Below, piece after piece: positions 8,336 through 15,708 of a stretch of 64,000 nucleotides of DNA. The DNA is from UBA11475 sp902486425 (GTDB taxonomy: Bacteria > Bacillota > Clostridia > Christensenellales > Borkfalkiaceae): positions 110,064 to 174,063 of the forward strand of contig CABTOK010000001.1 in the NCBI GenBank assembly GCA_902486425.1. The letters run 5' to 3'. Position numbers and translations under genes: made by a program. Below the pieces are notes generated by a model. It was not told where the DNA came from and did no database searches. It worked only from the letters and a program-made list of their open reading frames with translations. The stretch's first letter is position 1; each line of letters starts with the position of its first letter.

Positions 8336-8533
8336 ATGGCAGCAAAGAAAAAAGAATCTAAAATAAAAGTTACTTTAGTGAAAAGCACCATCGCTTGCAC
8401 GCCTTACCAGAAAAAGGTTATCGCGGCTCTCGGTCTTAAAAAGATCAGATCTTACAAAGTTCATCCGAACAATGCTTGCATTCTCGGCATGATCGCGAAG
8501 GTAAGCCACATGGTTACCGTCGAAGAAGCGTAA
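8336..8533 (+). CDS. rpmD: 50S ribosomal protein L30
   Basis: L30 is a small 50S protein; this one is 65 residues and has the ferredoxin-like core IKVTLVKSTIACTPYQKKV and the pattern VHPNNACILGMIAKVSHMV. It is preceded by a strong AAGGAGGT and lies between rpsE and rplO as in other bacteria. Confidence 0.95.
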   Translation: MAAKKKESKIKVTLVKSTIACTPYQKKVIAALGLKKIRSYKVHPNNACILGMIAKVSHMVTVEEA

Positions 8534-8558
8534 CCCAAAGGTATAAAGGAGTAATAAT

Positions 8559-9005
8559 ATGAGAATCGATACAGTTCAACCGGCAATCGGCGCGACCACT
8601 TCCAAGAAAAGACTCGGAAGAGGTATCGGCTCCGGTCTCGGCAAAACTTCCGGCAAAGGCCATAAAGGTCAGTGGGCAAGAAGCGGCGGCGGCGTAAGAG
8701 TAGGATTCGAAGGCGGTCAGATGCCTTTGACCAGACGTTTACCCAAACGCGGTTTCAACAACAACTTCAGAAAGGTTTATTCTATCGTTAATCTTTCGGC
8801 TTTCAACAATTTCGAAGCGGGTTCCGTAATAGATAAGGCTGCTCTTCTTGAAAAAGGTCTTATTAAAGAAGTTAAAAACGACGCGGGACTCAAAGTTCTC
8901 GCAAGCGGCGAAATAAACGTTGCGGTAACGGTAAAAGCGGCTAAATTCTCGGAATCGGCAAAAGAGGCAATCGAAAAGGCTGGCGGCAAAGCTGAAATAG
9001 AATAA
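8559..9005 (+). CDS. rplO: 50S ribosomal protein L15
   Basis: L15 is a late-assembly 50S protein with a glycine-rich, arginine-rich extended N-terminus. Here this reads KKRLGRGIGSGLGKTSGKGH followed by GGGVRVGFEGGQMP. Its 148 residues are the usual length. It is followed by secY, with AAAGGAG upstream of its ATG. Confidence 0.97.
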   Translation: MRIDTVQPAIGATTSKKRLGRGIGSGLGKTSGKGHKGQWARSGGGVRVGFEGGQMPLTRRLPKRGFNNNFRKVYSIVNLSAFNNFEAGSVIDKAALLEKGLIKEVKNDAGLKVLASGEINVAVTVKAAKFSESAKEAIEKAGGKAEIE

Positions 9006-9025
9006 TCCCTTTGGAGGACGAAGTA

Positions 9026-10333
9026 ATGTTTCAGACGTTAATTAAAGCATTCAAGATCAAGGAAATAAGACGTAAAATTCTTATTACCTTAGCATTATTG
9101 TTCGTGTACAGACTCGGTTGCTATATTCCCGTACCGGGCATGGGCAACATGTACGAAGGACTTAAAGGTTATAACTACTTAACCATCATGAACGCCGTTT
9201 CGGGTAGCGCGCTTCAGTACGGCACGTTATTTGCAATGGGTATCGGACCGTATATCAACGCTTCGATTATCATTCAGCTTTTAGCTTACGCTATTCCCAG
9301 TCTCGAAAGACTTTCGAAACAGGGCGAAGAAGGCAGAAAGAAAATCGCCAACTACACTAGATATATGACCTTGCTTCTCGCTATCGCGCAGGCACTCGGT
9401 ATCATAATCGGTATAGGCGTTAAGGGCGGTTACGTAGATACGACCAAGATCTTCAACATTTACGACAACAGCAAGTTCCTCGAAATTTTAAGCTATATAT
9501 TCCTCGTAATCGTATACACTGCGGGCGCGGCGGTAACGATGTGGATCGGCGAAAGAATCACCGACTACGGCGTTTCCAACGGTATATCCATGCTTATCTT
9601 CGCAGGTATCCTTGCAACCGCGGGCAACTCGGTAATTTCGCTCTTCACGTCTTTCTCGCTTACCAAATTCTGGAAAGTTTTAGGTTTTGCGATCGCAGCG
9701 GTAGTAGTATTCGCGGCGGTAGTAACCGTAGAAGACGCGGAAAGAAAGATTCCCGTTCAGTATGCAAAACAGGTCAAGGGCAGAAAGATGTTCGGCGGCA
9801 GCTCCACCAACATCCCCATAAAGCTCAACGCGTCCGGCGTTATGCCGCTCATCTTTGCGTTCGCTTTGTTATCCTTCCCCGAACTTATCATGAATCTTTT
9901 CGGTTTATCTACCGAAACGAGCAAGTTCTATGCGGGCTGGACTAAATGGGTAGGTTCCGGAAGCTGGCTTTACAACGTTCTTCTGTGCTTATTGATTTTA
10001 TTCTTCGCTTACTTCTATCAGCAGATGCAGTTCAACCCCGAAGATATTTCGAAGAGCATTCAGCAGAACGGCGGCTTTATACCCGGCATCAGACCCGGTA
10101 AGCCCACCGGAGATTATCTTAAAAAGATATCAAACAGAATCACTCTCTTCGGCGCGATTTATCTTGCGATCGTAGCATTGATTCCTTCGATAATATTCAC
10201 TTTCATCGATCCTTCTCTTTCGGGTGTATTCAGCGCAACGGGACTGTTAATCGTAGTATCCGTAGCTCTCGAATTCAACCAGGCTTTGGAATCGCAGATT
10301 ATGATGAAGAATTATAAGGGCTTCTTAAAATAA
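9026..10333 (+). CDS. secY: protein translocase subunit SecY
   Basis: SecY is the channel of the Sec translocon in the cytoplasmic membrane. The start is set at the ATG 9026 (MFQTLIKAFKIKEIRRKI), which follows TTTGGAGGACG at good spacing, giving 435 residues. Ten membrane segments are expected; the plug/TM2 region (AMGIGPYINASIIIQLL) and the C-terminal cytoplasmic loop PEDISKSIQQNGGFIPGIRP are present. The stop overlaps the adk ATG by one base. Confidence 0.97.
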   Translation: MFQTLIKAFKIKEIRRKILITLALLFVYRLGCYIPVPGMGNMYEGLKGYNYLTIMNAVSGSALQYGTLFAMGIGPYINASIIIQLLAYAIPSLERLSKQGEEGRKKIANYTRYMTLLLAIAQALGIIIGIGVKGGYVDTTKIFNIYDNSKFLEILSYIFLVIVYTAGAAVTMWIGERITDYGVSNGISMLIFAGILATAGNSVISLFTSFSLTKFWKVLGFAIAAVVVFAAVVTVEDAERKIPVQYAKQVKGRKMFGGSSTNIPIKLNASGVMPLIFAFALLSFPELIMNLFGLSTETSKFYAGWTKWVGSGSWLYNVLLCLLILFFAYFYQQMQFNPEDISKSIQQNGGFIPGIRPGKPTGDYLKKISNRITLFGAIYLAIVALIPSIIFTFIDPSLSGVFSATGLLIVVSVALEFNQALESQIMMKNYKGFLK

Positions 10334-10953
10334 TGAACATAATTTTATTGGGTGCGCCGGGTTCCGGAAAAGGAACCCAGGCGGTCCTTATTTCGAAAGA
10401 ATATGACGTAAAGCACGTTTCGACGGGCGACATATTCAGAGAAAACATAAAAAATCGGACGGAACTCGGACTTATAGCGAAATCCTATATCGATCAGGGA
10501 CACCTTTGCCCGGACGAACTCACCTGTAAAATGGTAGCCGACCGCATCTCGAAAGACGATTGCAAAAACGGCGTTCTTCTGGACGGATTTCCGAGAACAG
10601 TATATCAGGCTGAAGAACTCGAAAAGTTTGCCGACGTGGATTACGTTATAGATCTCGAAGTCCCCGAAGAAAAGCTTATACGAAGAATCGCGGGCAGACG
10701 TACTTGTCCCGATTGCGGCGGTACTTATCATATCGACGTAATAGGCGACTCGAAGATTTGTCCCGTGTGCCACGGTACTCTCGTACAGCGCGCAGACGAC
10801 AACGAGGTTACCGCAAAAGAAAGAATTTCGGTATACGACAGTCAGACGAAACCTCTTATCGACTTTTATAAAGAGAAAGGCAACTTAGTGGTTATCGACG
10901 GCGATAAAGGTATAGAAGAAATTTTCGCAGACGTCGTTAAGGCAGTCAGATGA
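10333..10953 (+). CDS. adk: adenylate kinase with zinc-binding lid
   Basis: Adenylate kinase interconverts ATP plus AMP and two ADP. The P-loop LLGAPGSGKGTQA is at residues 4-16, the AMP-binding segment LLDGFPRT at about 80-87. The lid carries CPDC and CPVC pairs (about 127-150), a structural zinc site typical of Gram-positive enzymes. It overlaps the last base of secY and the first four bases of map. Confidence 0.97.
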   Translation: MNIILLGAPGSGKGTQAVLISKEYDVKHVSTGDIFRENIKNRTELGLIAKSYIDQGHLCPDELTCKMVADRISKDDCKNGVLLDGFPRTVYQAEELEKFADVDYVIDLEVPEEKLIRRIAGRRTCPDCGGTYHIDVIGDSKICPVCHGTLVQRADDNEVTAKERISVYDSQTKPLIDFYKEKGNLVVIDGDKGIEEIFADVVKAVR

Positions 10954-11696
10954 TTAAAATAAAAACTATGGCGGAAATCGACGCGATGCGCGATCCGTGC
11001 AGAATCGTTAAAGAGACTTTGGAACTTGCGGGAAGAAGCATAAAACCCGGCATGACTACGAAAGATCTGGACGCAATTTTACACGAATACATCGTATCGT
11101 GCGGCGCTTACCCGTCTTGTCTTAATTATTACGGGTATCCCGCGGCGACATGCATATCGATAGACGATATGATAGTTCACGGTATTCCTTCCGATAAAAT
11201 AATTATAAAAGAGGGACAGCTCGTCAGCGTCGATTTGTGCGCTTATTACGGCGGATTCCACGGCGACGGAGCGAGAACGTTCTGCGTAGGGGAAGTTACC
11301 CCCGAAAAGAAAAAACTCGTCGACGTCACCAAAGAATGCTTTTTCGAAGCCGTCAAGGTGGTTGGAGAAGGCGTTCCGCTCGGCGATATAGGTTACGCCG
11401 TTCAGCATCACGCCGAAGAAAACGGATTCTCGGTAGTGAGAGAAATGGTCGGACACGGTATCGGCAGAGAAATGCACGAAGATCCTAACGTTCCGAATTA
11501 CGGTATGAGGGGCGTAGGCGTAAGATTGAAAAAGGGAATGGTTATCTGCATAGAACCCATGATAAACATGGGAACGAAGCGTGTTAAGTTTTTAGATGAC
11601 GGATGGGGCGTCGCCACTATGGACGGTAAGCCTTCCGCTCATTACGAAAACACGGTAGCCATAACCGACAACGGCGTTGAAATTTTAACGCTGTAA
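10950..11696 (+). CDS. map: methionine aminopeptidase, type I
   Basis: Removes the initiator methionine from nascent proteins. The 248-residue protein has the metal ligands of the pita-bread fold: SVDLCAYYGGFHGDGAR (two Asp), GHGIGREMHEDP (His) and IEPM plus the terminal YENT (two Glu). There is no N-terminal zinc extension, so it is the short type Ia form. It starts in an ATGA overlap with adk. Confidence 0.97.
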   Translation: MIKIKTMAEIDAMRDPCRIVKETLELAGRSIKPGMTTKDLDAILHEYIVSCGAYPSCLNYYGYPAATCISIDDMIVHGIPSDKIIIKEGQLVSVDLCAYYGGFHGDGARTFCVGEVTPEKKKLVDVTKECFFEAVKVVGEGVPLGDIGYAVQHHAEENGFSVVREMVGHGIGREMHEDPNVPNYGMRGVGVRLKKGMVICIEPMINMGTKRVKFLDDGWGVATMDGKPSAHYENTVAITDNGVEILTL

Positions 11697-11717
11697 AATA
11701 AAAATGGAGGACGGTTT

Positions 11718-11939
11718 ATGTCAAAGGACGACGTAATAGAAGCCGAAGGCGTTATTCAGGAAGCTCTTCCCAATGCCGAATTTTTGGTAAAACTTTCAAA
11801 CGGATACGTCATCAAAGCTTATATATCGGGAAAACTACGTATGAATTATATCAAAATAATTCCCGGAGATAGCGTCAAACTCGAAATGAGTCCGTACGAT
11901 TTAACGAAAGGCAGAATAATTTGGCGTAGCAAAAACTAA
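11718..11939 (+). CDS. infA: translation initiation factor IF-1
   Basis: IF-1 blocks the ribosomal A site during initiation. The 73-residue S1/OB-fold protein shows MSKDDVIEAEGVIQEALPNA and the RMNYIKIIPGDSVKLEMSPYD block, very close to the family consensus. A TGGAGGA site is upstream. Confidence 0.97.
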   Translation: MSKDDVIEAEGVIQEALPNAEFLVKLSNGYVIKAYISGKLRMNYIKIIPGDSVKLEMSPYDLTKGRIIWRSKN

Positions 11940-11970
11940 CGCATAAACTTAAAATTCAAGGAGAAATATT

Positions 11971-12087
11971 ATGAAAGTCAGACCTTCTGTAAAACCTATG
12001 TGCGATAAGTGCAAAGTTATTAAAAGAAACGGCAAAGTCATGGTTATCTGTTCCAAGAACAAAAACCACAAGCAGAGACAGGGCTAA
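11971..12087 (+). CDS. rpmJ: 50S ribosomal protein L36
   Basis: A 38-residue ORF that I translated by hand: it begins MKVRPSVKPMCDKCKVIKR and ends in the basic stretch NKNHKQRQG. The CDKC pair and the later Cys-His set form the zinc ribbon of L36, so it is the zinc-containing paralogue. AAGGAG precedes the ATG. Its place between infA and rpsM is diagnostic. Confidence 0.96.
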   Translation: MKVRPSVKPMCDKCKVIKRNGKVMVICSKNKNHKQRQG

Positions 12088-12216
12088 TCCTTCTCTTGCG
12101 GCAAGCATAAAAACAATCTTTTGTAAATACCGAAGTCGCATTCCGATTTTTTGACCGAGGAATTTATAAAAGTCACTATACACTATAAACCTAAAAAAAT
12201 ACGGAGGAATTATTTA
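12088..12216 (+). other. 129-base untranslated spacer before rpsM
   Basis: No gene seen. This is the position where enteric bacteria carry the S4-binding alpha-operon leader, but I could not draw a convincing pseudoknot here. A TTGACC at about 12152 could be a -35 element of an internal promoter, but no well spaced -10 follows. The rpsM ribosome site CGGAGG is at 12202-12207. Confidence 0.3.
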
Positions 12217-12594
12217 ATGGCACGTATAGCCGGTGTAGATTTACCTAACAATAAAAGAGTTGAAATAGGTATTACTTACATTTACGGTATCGGTCTGCCC
12301 ACCGCTAAAAAAATTCTTGCGGAAACCGGCGTCAACCCAGATACCAGAGTTAAAGATTTAACTGAAACCGACATCTCCAAGCTCAGAGAATATATAGAAC
12401 ATCATTTAAGAGTTGAAGGTGATTTGAGAAGCGAAGTTAACCTTTCCATCAAGAGACTTATGGAAATCGGTTGCTATCGCGGAGTAAGACACAGAAAGGG
12501 CTTGCCCGTTCGCGGTCAGAGTTCCAAGAGAAATGCGAGAACCAGAAAAGGTCCGCGCCGTACAGTCGCTAAGAAGAAGACTGCTTCGAAATAA
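12217..12594 (+). CDS. rpsM: 30S ribosomal protein S13
   Basis: S13 is in the 30S head and bridges to L5 in the 50S subunit. The start is the ATG 12217 (MARIAGVDLPNNKR) after CGGAGG; the frame is open further upstream but that extension has no family match. The 125-residue protein carries the helix-hairpin-helix region and the basic end RGQSSKRNARTRKGPRR. Confidence 0.97.
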   Translation: MARIAGVDLPNNKRVEIGITYIYGIGLPTAKKILAETGVNPDTRVKDLTETDISKLREYIEHHLRVEGDLRSEVNLSIKRLMEIGCYRGVRHRKGLPVRGQSSKRNARTRKGPRRTVAKKKTASK

Positions 12595-12608
12595 GACGGA
12601 GGTAAGTT

Positions 12609-13001
12609 ATGGCTGTAAAGAAAAAATTAGTTAAAAAACGTAAAGAAGTAAGAAAGGTAGACAAAGGACAGGTACATATCCAGTCGTCTTTCAATAATAC
12701 TCTCGTAACCGTAACCGATATGCAGGGCAACACCATTTCCTGGTGCAGCTCGGGTGCGCTCGGCTTCAAAGGTTCGAGAAAGTCCACTCCGTTTGCCGCT
12801 CAGATGGCTGCGGAAACCGCTTGCAAGGCCGCTAAAGAACACGGTTTGAGAAGCGTTGAAGTTTTCGTAAAAGGTCCCGGCGCAGGAAGAGAATCCGCAA
12901 TAAGAGCGATCGCCAACTGCGAAATGGAAGTTACCCTTATCGAAGACGTTTCCCCGATCGCGCACAACGGTTGCAGACCGCCCAAAAAGCGCAGAGTATA
13001 A
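12609..13001 (+). CDS. rpsK: 30S ribosomal protein S11
   Basis: S11 lies on the 30S platform near the E site. The 130-residue protein has the blocks HIQSSFNNTLVTVTDMQGN and GPGAGRESAIRAI and ends with the family signature HNGCRPPKKRRV. Confidence 0.98.
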   Translation: MAVKKKLVKKRKEVRKVDKGQVHIQSSFNNTLVTVTDMQGNTISWCSSGALGFKGSRKSTPFAAQMAAETACKAAKEHGLRSVEVFVKGPGAGRESAIRAIANCEMEVTLIEDVSPIAHNGCRPPKKRRV

Positions 13002-13015
13002 CGGAGGTAAGATAA

Positions 13016-13639
13016 ATGGCTAAATATACAGATTCAAAATGTCGTTTATGCAGACGCGAAGGCGCTAAACTTTTCCTTAAAGGCGAAAGATGCTATAAAG
13101 CTTCGTGCGCTTTCGAAAAGAGACCTGTAGCTCCCGGTCAGCACGGCGCAGACAGAAAGAAGGTTTCCGAATACGGCTTGCAGCTTCGTGAAAAACAGAA
13201 ATGCAAGAGAATTTACGGCGTTCTCGAAGGTCAGTTCAGAAAATATTACGAACAGGCAGACAGAATGAAGGGCATCACCGGTGAAAACATGCTTGCCCTT
13301 CTGGAAAGAAGACTCGACAACGTTATTTACAGAATGGGTATCGGCGCTTCGAGAAGTCAGGCAAGACAGCTCGTTACGCACGCTCACTTCACCGTTAACG
13401 GCAAGGTTGTAGACATTGCTTCCTACTCCGTTAAACCCGGCGACGTTATCGCGGTAAGAGAATCGAGAAAGGACAACAAGTACTTTACCGAAATCAAAGA
13501 AATGAAGGTTGCCGCAATGCCCAAATGGCTTGAATTCAATCCCGAAACTTTGACCGGTAAGGTTCTCGCTAACCCCGAAAGAGCAGACATCGACGCGCAG
13601 ATCAAAGAACATCTTATCGTCGAATTGTACTCGAAGTAA
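13016..13639 (+). CDS. rpsD: 30S ribosomal protein S4
   Basis: S4 is a primary 16S rRNA binder and, in several bacteria, autorepresses its operon by binding a leader pseudoknot. The 207-residue protein carries an N-terminal zinc-type Cys set (CRLC and a later Cys, about residues 9-26) and the S4 RNA-binding domain (RLDNVIYRMGIGASRSQARQ at about 98-117). In clostridia, as here, rpsD is inside the operon, unlike in Bacillus. A 144-base spacer with pseudoknot potential follows before rpoA. Confidence 0.97.
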   Translation: MAKYTDSKCRLCRREGAKLFLKGERCYKASCAFEKRPVAPGQHGADRKKVSEYGLQLREKQKCKRIYGVLEGQFRKYYEQADRMKGITGENMLALLERRLDNVIYRMGIGASRSQARQLVTHAHFTVNGKVVDIASYSVKPGDVIAVRESRKDNKYFTEIKEMKVAAMPKWLEFNPETLTGKVLANPERADIDAQIKEHLIVELYSK

Positions 13640-13686
13640 TATTTTTAAGACTATCGGTCTTAATAAAAAAATTAAATACGGCGGAC

Positions 13687-13751
13687 GGCAAAAAGGGGAA
13701 ACCCGCACCTTTCCACATGTGCGGAAAAGAATGCTTTTTGCCAGGTTCCCC
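13687..13751 (+). promoter_or_regulatory. predicted pseudoknot RNA between rpsD and rpoA
   Basis: Two interleaved helices with an inner hairpin are visible. Stem 1 is GGCAAAAAG at 13687-13695 with CTTTTTGCC at 13734-13742 (9 bp, perfect). Stem 2 is GGGGAAACC at 13695-13703 with GGTTCCCC at 13744-13751 (one bulged A; the G at 13695 can serve only one stem). Because the left arm of stem 2 lies inside stem 1 and its right arm outside, this is an H-type pseudoknot. Between them CCGCAC at 13703-13708 pairs with GTGCGG at 13719-13724. The rpoA ribosome site AGGAGG follows about 18 bases downstream. A role in autoregulation, for instance by S4, is inference by analogy with the alpha operon. Confidence 0.6.
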
Positions 13752-13783
13752 GAAACTATTTTATTTAGGAGGATTAACCCGTT

Positions 13784-14734
13784 ATGATGGAAATCGAAAT
13801 GCCGAAAATAGCTGTGGAAGAAAACGAAAATAAAAGTTACGCAAAGGTTGTCGTAGAACCGCTTGAAAAAGGATTCGGTCTTACAATAGGCAACGCTTTG
13901 AGAAGAATTTTGCTCTCCGCACTTCCCGGAGCCGCTATCCAGACGATTAAGTTCGACGGAGCGAATATCAAACACGAATTCTCCGCCGTTCCCGGCGTAA
14001 AGGAAGATGTTACCGAAATAGTTCTTAACTTAAAGACCGTTAATATCAAGACGTCTTCTTTGGATCAGAACTATAAGAAGACCGTTCGCCTTTACAAACA
14101 GGGCCCCGCGGTAGTAACCGCAGGCGATATCGAAGCGGACGCCGAAATCGAAATTCTTAATCCCGACACGTACATCTGTACCGTCGGCGAGGGTTACACT
14201 CTCGATATGGAACTTTCGATCGGAAGAGGCAGAGGCTATCAGGACGCAAAATTCAACAAAACCGACGAGATCGGAACGATCGCTATAGACAGTATCTATA
14301 CGCCCGTCAAAAAGGTCAGCTACACCGTTGAAAATTCGCGTGTAGGCGAAAGCGTAGATTATGACAAGCTCATTCTCGAAGTATGGACCAACGGCGCATT
14401 CTCGGGTAAAGACGTAGTCAGTCTTGCCGCGAAGATACTCGAAGAATATATCAGAATGTTCGTAGATCTTTCAGAAGTAGGCAACGTAGGCATACTCGTT
14501 GCTCCCGAGGAAGACAAGAAGACGAAGATTCTCGAAATGACCATCGAAGATCTCGACCTTACGGTAAGATCGTATCACTGCTTGAAGAGAGCAAACATAC
14601 ACACCGTTGAGGATCTCACCAAAAAGACCGAAGACGATATGCTTAAGGTAAGAAACCTCGGCAAAAAATCTTTGGTAGAAGTTATCAACAAACTCGAAAG
14701 TTTAGGCTTAAGCTTAAAGGACAAGGAGGACTAA
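13784..14734 (+). CDS. rpoA: DNA-directed RNA polymerase subunit alpha
   Basis: Alpha dimerises to start RNA polymerase assembly and its C-terminal domain contacts UP elements and activators. The 316-residue protein has the N-terminal domain (PLEKGFGLTIGNALRRILLS, about residues 26-45) and the C-terminal domain with the helix-hairpin-helix motif KVRNLGKKSLVEV near 285-297. Either ATG of the doublet at 13784/13787 could be used; AGGAGG is at good spacing for both. Confidence 0.97.
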   Translation: MMEIEMPKIAVEENENKSYAKVVVEPLEKGFGLTIGNALRRILLSALPGAAIQTIKFDGANIKHEFSAVPGVKEDVTEIVLNLKTVNIKTSSLDQNYKKTVRLYKQGPAVVTAGDIEADAEIEILNPDTYICTVGEGYTLDMELSIGRGRGYQDAKFNKTDEIGTIAIDSIYTPVKKVSYTVENSRVGESVDYDKLILEVWTNGAFSGKDVVSLAAKILEEYIRMFVDLSEVGNVGILVAPEEDKKTKILEMTIEDLDLTVRSYHCLKRANIHTVEDLTKKTEDDMLKVRNLGKKSLVEVINKLESLGLSLKDKED

Positions 14735-14738
14735 TACA

Positions 14739-15245
14739 ATGCCGAGAAAATTAGGCGTTACTACTGCGCAGAGAAAATCTATGTTAAGAAATCTTTCCTC
14801 TGATTTACTTTGGTACGGTAAGATCACTACGACCGAAGATAGAGCTAAAGAAGTTCGTTCTTATACCGAAAAATTAATCACCCTTGCTATGAATACTTAT
14901 TCCGATAACGTCGAAACAAAAAAGACCGAAACTAATTCCAAGGGCAAAGAAGTAACCGTAACCGTAATCAAAGACGGCCCGAAGAAACTTGCCGCAAGAA
15001 GAAAACTCATGGCTTCGCTTTTCGACCTTCAGGAAGTAAAGGGATTCAAGGAAACGAATTCCGCATTCAAAGCAAGAACGAAAGATATCAATCACCCCCT
15101 CATCGAAAAGATCTTCAACGAAATCGCTCCCAAATATGCGGCTCGTAAAGAAGAACTCGGACAGGGCGGCGGCTACACCAGAATTCTTAAATGCGGTCCC
15201 AGAAAGGGCGACGCGGCTGAAGTAGCTATCATCGAACTCGTTTAA
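14739..15245 (+). CDS. rplQ: 50S ribosomal protein L17
   Basis: L17 is the last gene of the operon in most bacteria. The N-terminal core is typical (PRKLGVTTAQRKSMLRNL, TTEDRAKEVRSYTEKLIT). At 168 residues it is longer than the usual 115-130 because of an insert of charged residues at about 47-75 after the first domain. The end GYTRILKCGPRKGDAAEVAIIEL is conserved. Confidence 0.96.
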   Translation: MPRKLGVTTAQRKSMLRNLSSDLLWYGKITTTEDRAKEVRSYTEKLITLAMNTYSDNVETKKTETNSKGKEVTVTVIKDGPKKLAARRKLMASLFDLQEVKGFKETNSAFKARTKDINHPLIEKIFNEIAPKYAARKEELGQGGGYTRILKCGPRKGDAAEVAIIELV

Positions 15246-15346
15246 TAGGTATCCGTCTTAAGCGGATTTACCGCAAAATCGCTTTAATTGTTCGCTTTTT
15301 ATATATTCGCATATATGCGGAAGCTGACATAAAGCAATATACAAGT

Positions 15347-15378
15347 AAAAAGCGTAGGGTTATAACTACGCTTTTTTT
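15347..15378 (+). terminator. terminator of the ribosomal operon
   Basis: Perfect 11-bp stem AAAAAGCGTAG / CTACGCTTTTT with an 8-base loop, running into seven T. It lies 100 bases after the rplQ stop. Confidence 0.9.
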
Positions 15379-15708
15379 GTATAAAAATCCCTTTTATTTA
15401 AGGTTATGTACTTATATCCGCTTTTCGTTGGTCGATTTGCAAAAATATCGCCGAAGATTATTTTATCGGCGGTAAAGGAAAAAAGAATGAATTTTATTAA
15501 AAAGTCCGTGTTTGGTTAGCTTGTGGCTGACAAATACAGGCTTTTCATATGCGAAAAATTTAAAATATCTTATTTATCGGGCGACTTTTTGTCGTAAAAA
15601 ATGCCGAAAACGATTTTTTATTAAAAAATTCCGGCGTTTACTATATAAAAGCGCACGTATAGTCATTATCCGATAAATAATAAAATAAAAATAATTCGGG
15701 AGAAACCG
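15379..15708. other. intergenic leader region of feoAB
   Basis: No gene is visible in these 330 AT-rich bases. They contain a GC-capped inverted repeat at about 15449-15474 (CGCCGA...TCGGCG) and a hairpin around 15583-15596 (GCGAC/GTCGT). The sequence TCATTATC near 15664 resembles half of a Fur box, but a full Fur operator cannot be drawn. No promoter with both good boxes was found. Confidence 0.35.

Noticed and set aside
12088..12216. S4-type pseudoknot before rpsM
   Set aside because: Searched for because enterics have it there, but no interleaved helices could be drawn.
15440..15480. Inverted repeat upstream of feoAB as a Fur box
   Set aside because: CGCCGA/TCGGCG is GC-capped and does not match the GATAATGATAATCATTATC pattern; only a half-like TCATTATC near 15664 was seen.
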